This document shows, piece by piece, positions 1-4,895 of a stretch of 7,402 nucleotides of DNA. Within the stretch, counting starts at the first letter, position 1, and each line of letters opens with the position of its first letter. The notes below the pieces were generated by a model, which did not search any database, was not told where the DNA came from, and worked only from the letters and a program-made list of their open reading frames with translations. Origin of the DNA: Bacillaceae bacterium (GTDB taxonomy: Bacteria; Bacillota; Bacilli; Bacillales_A; Planococcaceae); assembly GCA_030149685.1 (NCBI GenBank), contig JASLGI010000024.1, positions 1 to 7,402 of the forward strand. Direction: 5' to 3'. The position numbers and the translations under genes are program-made.

Positions 1-18
1 TTTTTATAAAAAATTACC

Positions 19-24
19 TATAAT
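19..24 (+). promoter_or_regulatory. Perfect -10 box of a probable tRNA promoter
   Basis: A consensus TATAAT lies 38 bases before the tRNA and predicts a transcript start near position 31. A -35 box at normal 17-base spacing would fall just before the window starts, so only the -10 half can be judged. It is the only promoter candidate visible for the tRNA gene. Confidence 0.5.
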
Positions 25-26
25 AG

Positions 27-57
27 AAGGTGTTCTTTTAAGAGGAGAACATCTTTT
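27..57 (+). terminator. Hairpin with T-run just before the tRNA (upstream terminator or tRNA leader hairpin)
   Basis: Arms 27-36 and 46-55 pair over ten positions with one G-T wobble, around a nine-base loop, and run into CTTTTATT. The shape fits a modest intrinsic terminator of a gene left of the window. However, a perfect -10 box lies just upstream at 19-24, so the distal part of the hairpin (TGTTCT with AGAACA) would also be in the tRNA leader transcript. Which role applies cannot be decided here. Confidence 0.45.
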
Positions 58-62
58 ATTAT

Positions 63-136
<74 letters not shown>

Positions 137-172
137 TTTATCGGTTAAAACGAGTATATTTCAAAATGAAAG

Positions 173-216
173 AAAAGGCTATGAGTGTTATTACAACAAC
201 ATTCATAGCCTTTTTT
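173..216 (+). terminator. Strong intrinsic terminator after tRNA-Arg
   Basis: Arms 173-189 and 198-214 pair over 17 positions with a single G-T wobble (G185-T202) around the eight-base loop ATTACAAC. The core is AAAGGCTATGA/TCATAGCCTTT and the right arm continues into a run of six T. A-rich sequence on the left arm could allow function in both directions. It ends the tRNA transcript. Confidence 0.9.
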
Positions 217-386
217 ATATGAAAAAGGCTGATTGATTGGTATGAAGAAGTGTTAGCATCTAATTGTTAGCTAATGAAGCGTACAGTGATGACATTCAAA
301 GAAAAAGTAAACAGAGGTTTTGAATAGTTTTGTCTATGGCTATACAAAACGAAAGTGTTCAAAGATTTTATTAAAATTAAAATAAA
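217..386. other. Non-coding spacer with a dyad at 319-363
   Basis: No credible gene is visible here. The stretch contains nested inverted repeats: outer arms TTTGAA (319-324) and TTCAAA (358-363), inner arms GTTTTGT (327-333) and ACAAAAC (344-350). There is no T-run after them, so they do not look like a terminator. Another TTCAAA is at 295-300. They lie 27 or more bases upstream of the -10 box of the next gene and could be regulatory, but no known binding site is recognised. Confidence 0.4.
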
Positions 387-395
387 TGGTATAAT
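387..395 (+). promoter_or_regulatory. Extended -10 promoter of the nuclease-helicase gene
   Basis: TGGTATAAT is a TGn-extended -10 element with a perfect TATAAT at 390-395. The -35 position (about 366-372) is only TTTATT-like, which the TGn extension can compensate for. Predicted start of transcription is near 402, giving a leader of about 30 bases that contains the ribosome binding site AAAGGAG (419-425) seven bases before the ATG. Confidence 0.7.
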
Positions 396-432
396 TATTT
401 AAAAGAGGATATTTATAGAAAGGAGAGCCTTC

Positions 433-2082
433 ATGAGTTATTCTGTTCAAGTGAAAACGTTACCTTTTGACGAGCAGCACATACGAGGGTTGAAAGGAAA
501 TGCCCGGTATCGTCCATATTTAGATTATCCGGTCGTTTATATTTTAAATAATGAAAAAACCGCTTATATCGGAGAAACCGTTGCTCTTCAAAATCGAATG
601 TCCGATCATTTAAACGATCGAAGAAGACAAGCATTAACGCAACTTTCAATCGTCATGCATGAGAAATTTCATAAGTCAGCTGTTTACGATATTGAAACGC
701 AACTCATTAATTATTTTTTAGGTGATGAAAAATACGAATTACAAAACATTAGTCAAACGACAAAAAGTGTGATGCACAACTATTACAATAAAGATTTCTA
801 TAATCGGAAGTTGTTTGAAGAATTATGGGAGCAATTAAGAGAGCGAGGATTAGTAGATCATCCGCTGCATGATATCGAAAATAAAGATATTTATAAACTG
901 TCCCCATTTAAAGCATTGTCTGCCAATCAGTTAGATTTACGAAATGCGATTGTTGAGGCGTGTGTGACAGAATATGAAACAAAAGAAGACGAGCCGTACG
1001 TATTTCTCGTAAAAGGTGAGGCAGGAGTCGGTAAAAGTGTCGTATTAAGTGCGACATTTAATAAAATCGAAGAGCTTGCACAAGATAAAGATTCTCCATT
1101 GTATGGAACGGAAAACCGTTTACTCGTCAACCATACAGAAATGTTGAAAACGTATGAAGATATCGCAGGTCGAGTAAAGACATTGAAGAAAAAGCAGTTT
1201 TTGAAACCGACAACATTTATTAACCAACAAAAAAAGAAAGGAAAACGAGCAGATATCGTCTTTGTAGATGAAGCCCATCTATTGCTCACTCGTCCAGATG
1301 CTTTCAATAACTTTAGAGAAAATAACCAACTAGAAGAAATTATTGAACATAGTCGTGTTGTCGTGTTAATGTACGATGAAAAACAAGTGTTACGCTTTAA
1401 AAGTTATTGGGATGAAGAACGATTACAACAAATTGTAAAACCTTATCGAAAAAATAAGCCATACTTATTGACGGATCAATTCCGTATGGAAGCGCCTGAA
1501 TCAGTTATTGAATGGATTGATGATTTTGTTGAAAAGCAAGTAGTGAGTGAATTGCCTGATGCTGGGGATTATGACTTTCGTATATTTTCGGATGCTAATG
1601 AAATGTATGAGATGATTCGAGAAAAAAACGAAACAGAAGGCTTAGCGCGTATAGTTTCAACGTTTGATTACATACATAAAAAAGATGGAAAAGATTATTT
1701 TGTAGAAAGCGGCTCTTTTTCTTTGCCTTGGAATAGGGTGACGAAAAACACATGGGCAGAAGAGGAGACAAGCATTGATGAAGTCGGTTCAATCTATACT
1801 GTGCAAGGGTTTGATTTAAATTATGTTGGTGTCATATTAGGTCCATCGGTCGGGTATGACCCTATAAAACAACGTCTCATCATTCGTCCAGAAAAGTATT
1901 GTGATACAGAAGCATTTCGTGGAAGAGACGGTATTGAAGATCCAGAAAAGGTAAAGGAAAAAATCATTTCAAATTCGATCAATATATTAATGAAAAGAGG
2001 GGTCAAAGGGTTATACATTTATGCACATGACCCTGCGCTCCGTCAAGCATTAGAGAAAAATAAAAGAAACCGTAGAAGTTGA
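433..2082 (+). CDS. GIY-YIG nuclease domain fused to a DUF2075 / Schlafen group 3-type DNA/RNA helicase
   Basis: A 549-residue soluble protein predicted to cut and/or remodel nucleic acid. The N-terminal 30-110 is a GIY-YIG nuclease: VVYIL at 34-38, AYIGET at 44-49, Arg55 and His59 in the following helix, the probable metal-binding Glu88 in YDIETQLI, and Asn105. The remainder is a superfamily-1-like motor of the DUF2075 family (Pfam PF09848, now named Schlafen group 3 helicase): Walker A GEAGVGKS at 195-202, Walker B IVFVDEAH at 275-282, a motif-III-like VVLMYDEKQ at 310-318, the sensor motif LTDQFRM at 346-352, and a motif V/VI region VGSIYTVQGFDLN at 451-463. All key residues are present, so it is likely active. 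The start is set by AAAGGAG seven bases upstream. It is transcribed alone from its own promoter and ends in a terminator. GIY-YIG/DUF2075 proteins are widespread but poorly characterised; a role in phage or plasmid defence or in repair is inference. Confidence 0.9.
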   Translation: MSYSVQVKTLPFDEQHIRGLKGNARYRPYLDYPVVYILNNEKTAYIGETVALQNRMSDHLNDRRRQALTQLSIVMHEKFHKSAVYDIETQLINYFLGDEKYELQNISQTTKSVMHNYYNKDFYNRKLFEELWEQLRERGLVDHPLHDIENKDIYKLSPFKALSANQLDLRNAIVEACVTEYETKEDEPYVFLVKGEAGVGKSVVLSATFNKIEELAQDKDSPLYGTENRLLVNHTEMLKTYEDIAGRVKTLKKKQFLKPTTFINQQKKKGKRADIVFVDEAHLLLTRPDAFNNFRENNQLEEIIEHSRVVVLMYDEKQVLRFKSYWDEERLQQIVKPYRKNKPYLLTDQFRMEAPESVIEWIDDFVEKQVVSELPDAGDYDFRIFSDANEMYEMIREKNETEGLARIVSTFDYIHKKDGKDYFVESGSFSLPWNRVTKNTWAEEETSIDEVGSIYTVQGFDLNYVGVILGPSVGYDPIKQRLIIRPEKYCDTEAFRGRDGIEDPEKVKEKIISNSINILMKRGVKGLYIYAHDPALRQALEKNKRNRRS

Positions 2083-2104
2083 TCATACTTCTACGGTTTT
2101 TTTG
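2067..2104. terminator. Bidirectional terminator shared by convergent genes
   Basis: Arms 2067-2079 and 2087-2099 form a perfect 13-bp stem (AAACCGTAGAAGT / ACTTCTACGGTTT) around the seven-base loop TGATCAT. On the plus strand the stem runs into seven T. On the minus strand it runs into TTTCTTTTATTTTT. The left arm is coding sequence for the last residues of the nuclease-helicase, and the stop codon TGA (2080-2082) lies in the loop. It also serves the lipoprotein operon that ends at 2105 on the other strand. Confidence 0.93.
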
Positions 2105-3067
2105 TTATAGATCTTTAAAGCTATGCAATTTCCAATCGCCATCTATTTTTTTGTAATGGTATTGCATAGGAATCTCTCCTTCGAATCCTTCACTATTCAA
2201 TCCATATTCTGTATAAATGATATATGCGTCGTGCTCGTCTACTTTTTCTACTGTCTTAAATGTAATTTCATCGTATTGTCCGGGAATGTGTGGGACGTCA
2301 CATTGGTAGCAAAAGTCACCAGCTTCGTAATGTTTTTTTAATTTCGTATACAGTTCAGGTGTGACGTATTGAAGAAGTGCTTCTTCTTCACTGTCAAAAG
2401 GAGCATCGGCTTTTAATAAATTTGTAATGATATCTGTAGTAGCAATAATAAGTCCTTTCGTTTCATTACGTACTTCTTTTGCCAAAGCTTCAGGAGATTG
2501 TTGTCGTTCTACTTCTTTCGCAGCGTCGTTCTTTTTCAATGTCTCTTTTTTTGGCGAGTTGTCACGTACTTCGCTTACTGCCAACTCTGTTTCATCGTTC
2601 GAAGTGCTAAAAAGGCGAACGAGTTCATTCACAGAGAGATTTGCCAATTCTTCTTTATTTTTTATCCATTCTTTTTTCGTTTCTTCATTCAATGTGGCAA
2701 ATTGTTTTGCACGTGTTATACGCTCTTCTGCTTCTTTTTCTGCTTGAGTTAAACGTTCTTCAAACAATTCTTTTTCTCTCGTTCCCATGAAAGAAATATC
2801 CGCTTTTTTTACTGCTTGAAATGGATTTACTTCTGTTTCTTCGTCAATTGTAGTAGCGACCGCTTCTTTCGTTAGTTTTATTAAGTCCAACCATTGTTGG
2901 GCGAGTTCATCATCTTCTTGTGATAATATCATTTCTGCTTGTTTAAAGTCATGATTGAAATAGGCGGTAATCCCTTCTTGCAATGCGTCATTATTTGTCG
3001 TTTGACAAGCTGTCAGTAAAAATATACTGAATATAAAACTACTTAACATTAGCCATTTACGAACCAT
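2105..3067 (-). CDS. Lipoprotein with TPR-like/coiled-coil N-terminal part and a C-terminal domain bearing an exported CxxC
   Basis: A 320-residue predicted surface lipoprotein. The signal peptide (MVRKW, then a hydrophobic stretch 6-20) ends in lipobox LTAC with lipidated Cys21. Residues 28-70 look like a helical TPR-type hairpin (GITAYFNHDFKQAEMIL). Residues 95-145 are charged and helical. A low-complexity polar linker spans about 155-195. The C-terminal part, 225-320, has alternating beta strands and ends YHYKKIDGDWKLHSFKDL, resembling small NTF2-like or DUF4878-type extracytoplasmic folds, though I cannot name the family. Cys253 and Cys256 (DFCYQCDVP) are the only other cysteines. The ATG overlaps the upstream gene by 11 bases; the nearest ribosome binding site, AAAGGAG at 3087-3081, is 13 bases away, so translational coupling is likely. 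Starting at Met7 would lose the positive n-region. Function unknown. Confidence 0.85.
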   Translation of the reverse strand: MVRKWLMLSSFIFSIFLLTACQTTNNDALQEGITAYFNHDFKQAEMILSQEDDELAQQWLDLIKLTKEAVATTIDEETEVNPFQAVKKADISFMGTREKELFEERLTQAEKEAEERITRAKQFATLNEETKKEWIKNKEELANLSVNELVRLFSTSNDETELAVSEVRDNSPKKETLKKNDAAKEVERQQSPEALAKEVRNETKGLIIATTDIITNLLKADAPFDSEEEALLQYVTPELYTKLKKHYEAGDFCYQCDVPHIPGQYDEITFKTVEKVDEHDAYIIYTEYGLNSEGFEGEIPMQYHYKKIDGDWKLHSFKDL

Positions 3068-3830
3068 AACGTTCTGCCCACTCCTTTAATTTATCCTCTG
3101 TCCATTGAATCGATTTTTGGTCTGCTAAATGTTGCGCAGCTGAACCGTCCAATGAATTCCACGATTTGTTTAAATCTGCTTCTTTCGCTTTGATCCATTG
3201 AATTTGTTCTTGTTTTAAATCATTGAATGCAGCAGGAGGCAACTTTTCTCTTAAAATACTATAAACGTCATTTAAAAAATCATCTAATTTCTTCTCATGA
3301 TCTGCGACAGGTTGAAACGCTTCCGCATAACTTGGGAATTCTGGAAGAGCATCTATTTTACTTTGTGCTCGTTCGTATTCTTTTTCGAATTGAGCGATTT
3401 TATTATAGATTTCTTGTGCATCGAGTGGTTTTTTCTTTTTTTCCTCTTCATGCTTTTTCCTTTCTGCTTGTATAGAAGCATTTAATGAGTCAAAAGATTG
3501 TTGGTCTTTCGGTTGTTTAATCGATGCAAGTGTCGATTGTGCCTCATCGAAATTGGCGCTTTCTAATAATTTTTCTGCTTTTATGATTGTTTCACTTTCT
3601 TTTGCAAGCTGTTTTGTCAGTTTTGTCGGCTCGTCAATATGTTTATTTAATTGAATGACACCTTCCCAATCTTTGTTTTGAAACAATTTTTCTGCTGCTT
3701 CATCATAATGGGGTGTTGTTTTTTCTGATTTCATCGGTTGTACATCACGATCATCAAATACGAAATCACTTTGACACCCTGCTAATAAAAGTATACTTCC
3801 GATGAAACTTGCTTGAATCAAACGTTTCAT
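3057..3830 (-). CDS. Lipoprotein with C-terminal LprI-like (DUF1311) domain
   Basis: A 257-residue predicted surface lipoprotein. The start is ATG at 3830: AGGAGG (3845-3840) lies nine bases before it, and the protein then begins MKRLIQASF with lipobox LLAGC and lipidated Cys19. An upstream in-frame TTG at 3854 would give 265 residues but puts the ribosome binding site inside the gene. Residues 44-105 look like two TPR-type helix pairs (AAEKLFQNKDWEGVIQL; AEKLLESANFDEAQSTL). Residues 121-160 are a lysine/glutamate-rich coiled coil. Residues about 182-253 match the pattern of the lysozyme-inhibitor LprI N-terminal/DUF1311 family: LNDVYSILREKLPPAAFNDLKQEQIQWIKAKEADL, GSAAQ, then TEDKLKEWAERYG, shown here in pieces. 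The family's usual cysteines are missing. It is the first gene of a two-lipoprotein operon. Lysozyme or envelope protection is a family-based guess. Confidence 0.8.
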   Translation of the reverse strand: MKRLIQASFIGSILLLAGCQSDFVFDDRDVQPMKSEKTTPHYDEAAEKLFQNKDWEGVIQLNKHIDEPTKLTKQLAKESETIIKAEKLLESANFDEAQSTLASIKQPKDQQSFDSLNASIQAERKKHEEEKKKKPLDAQEIYNKIAQFEKEYERAQSKIDALPEFPSYAEAFQPVADHEKKLDDFLNDVYSILREKLPPAAFNDLKQEQIQWIKAKEADLNKSWNSLDGSAAQHLADQKSIQWTEDKLKEWAERYGS

Positions 3831-3839
3831 CCGTTCATC

Positions 3840-3845
3840 CCTCCT
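3840..3845 (-). promoter_or_regulatory. Ribosome binding site that fixes the lipoprotein start at 3830
   Basis: A perfect AGGAGG on the minus strand sits nine bases before the ATG at 3830. Because it lies downstream of the in-frame TTG at 3854, it decides in favour of the shorter, 257-residue product with a normal lipoprotein signal peptide. Confidence 0.9.
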
Positions 3846-3863
3846 ATTTTCCAACTATTTCTT

Positions 3864-3892
3864 AATTTATGTAATGATTCCTAATTTGTCAA
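3864..3892 (-). promoter_or_regulatory. Sigma-A-type promoter of the lipoprotein operon
   Basis: On the minus strand a perfect -35 TTGACA (3892-3887) is followed by 17 bases and a -10 TAAATT (3869-3864, four of six matches). Predicted transcript start is near 3857, giving a leader of about 27 bases with AGGAGG correctly placed for the ATG at 3830. A transcript starting here would leave almost no leader for a TTG start at 3854. Confidence 0.65.
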
Positions 3893-3903
3893 TAGTAGAA
3901 AAG

Positions 3904-3929
3904 GTTTGTTCATACGATGGAACGGGAAT
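3904..3929 (+). promoter_or_regulatory. Sigma-B-like promoter candidate for the transporter operon
   Basis: GTTTGT (3904-3909), then 14 bases, then GGGAAT (3924-3929) resembles the Bacillus/Listeria general-stress sigma-B consensus GTTTAA-N12-15-GGGWAW. The predicted start near 3936 gives a leader of about 30 bases ending in AAGAGGGG (3953-3961) before ATG 3966. No good sigma-A promoter was seen in the plus direction here: TTGTCA at 3886-3891 has no TATAAT-like partner at the right distance. Confidence 0.45.
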
Positions 3930-3965
3930 TAAGAAGACAATCAAGCAAGAGAAAAGAGGGGTTGT

Positions 3966-4895
3966 ATGATTACGTTCGATCATGTATCTAAAAAATATGA
4001 CCGCACGACCGTCGTGCGAGACTTATCATTCACTGTAAATGAAGGGGAGATTTTCGTTCTCGTCGGCCCGAGTGGTTGCGGTAAAACGACGACATTAAAA
4101 ATGATGAACGGTCTCGTTCCATTGACAAAAGGAACGATTGAAATTCAAGGAAAAAATCTACATGAATATTCATTGCATGAATTACGTTGGAATATGGGCT
4201 ATGTTTTGCAACAAATCGCTTTATTTCCTCATATGACAATTGCAGAAAATATTGCGATTGTGCCAGAACTAAAGGAATGGCCGAAAGAAAAAGTGCAAGA
4301 ACGTGTGAAAGAATTGATGCGTTTAGTGAATCTTTCATATGATGATTATAGTCAACGTTACCCGAACGAGTTATCAGGTGGTCAACAGCAAAGGATAGGT
4401 GTAGCACGTGCACTCGCAGCAGATCCAGATATTTTATTGATGGATGAACCATTTAGTGCATTAGATCCGCTAAGTCGAACAAAGTTACAAGAAGAATTGC
4501 TTTTGATTCAAAAAAACATTCAAAAAACGATTATCTTCGTTACACACGATATGGGAGAAGCGATGAAGTTAGCCGACCGAATTTGTTTGTTGAATGATGG
4601 AGAAATCGAACAAGTAGGAACACCTTACGAGTTGTTACATGAAGCAAATAATGCGTTTGTTCAAAAGTTTATTCACGGAAAAGAATGGACGATTGAAAGC
4701 TTTTTAGAACAAACAGAACAAGAGGAACTACCTTCGATTACACTTAGTGCGAGCATTTATGAATTGCTAGAGCGTTTAGCGGACAATGAAGCGTTACGAG
4801 TAGTTAATGAAGAAGAAAGAACGTGTGGTCAAGTGACGCGTACCCATGTTTATTCGTCGATTAGTAAAGCTTTAGAGGGAAGTGGTGCACGATGA
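3966..4895 (+). CDS. Quaternary-amine (betaine/choline/carnitine or ergothioneine) ABC transporter ATP-binding protein with one CBS motif
   Basis: A 309-residue ATPase that powers uptake through the permease encoded next. Motifs are complete: Walker A GPSGCGKT at 34-41, Q-loop at YVLQQ 79-83, signature LSGGQQQR at 136-143, Walker B ILLMDEP at 156-162 with catalytic Glu161, D-loop SALD at 164-167, and H-loop His194. Sequence such as LFPHMTIAENIAIVPELK and VTHDMGEAMKLADRI is typical of the OpuA/OpuB/OpuC ATPases of the ProV/GbuA group. After the core, 256-302 forms one CBS-like motif (SASIYELLERLADNEALRVV, then GQVTRTHVYSSISKAL), whereas OpuCA-type proteins of about 380 residues carry a tandem pair. 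It is first in the operon, with a weak ribosome binding site AAGAGGGG, and its last four bases ATGA overlap the next start. EgtV-like ATPase is an alternative name for the same function if the substrate is ergothioneine. Confidence 0.93.
   Translation: MITFDHVSKKYDRTTVVRDLSFTVNEGEIFVLVGPSGCGKTTTLKMMNGLVPLTKGTIEIQGKNLHEYSLHELRWNMGYVLQQIALFPHMTIAENIAIVPELKEWPKEKVQERVKELMRLVNLSYDDYSQRYPNELSGGQQQRIGVARALAADPDILLMDEPFSALDPLSRTKLQEELLLIQKNIQKTIIFVTHDMGEAMKLADRICLLNDGEIEQVGTPYELLHEANNAFVQKFIHGKEWTIESFLEQTEQEELPSITLSASIYELLERLADNEALRVVNEEERTCGQVTRTHVYSSISKALEGSGAR

Noticed and set aside
166..222. Small frame encoding an 18-residue hydrophobic peptide (starts MKEKAMSV)
   Set aside because: It has no ribosome binding site and is made almost entirely of the terminator stem-loop, which explains its sequence fully.
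927..1307. Minus-strand open frame of 126 residues
   Set aside because: It lies wholly within the nuclease-helicase gene, antisense to its Walker A and B motifs, with no ribosome binding site and no recognisable domain.
2427..2752. Two plus-strand open frames of 84-106 residues rich in Ser and Phe
   Set aside because: They are antisense shadows of the Lys/Glu-rich lipoprotein gene; the Ser/Phe-rich composition is typical of such shadows.
4030..4452. Minus-strand open frame of 140 residues
   Set aside because: It is antisense to the ABC ATPase core including Walker A and the signature motif; no start signals.
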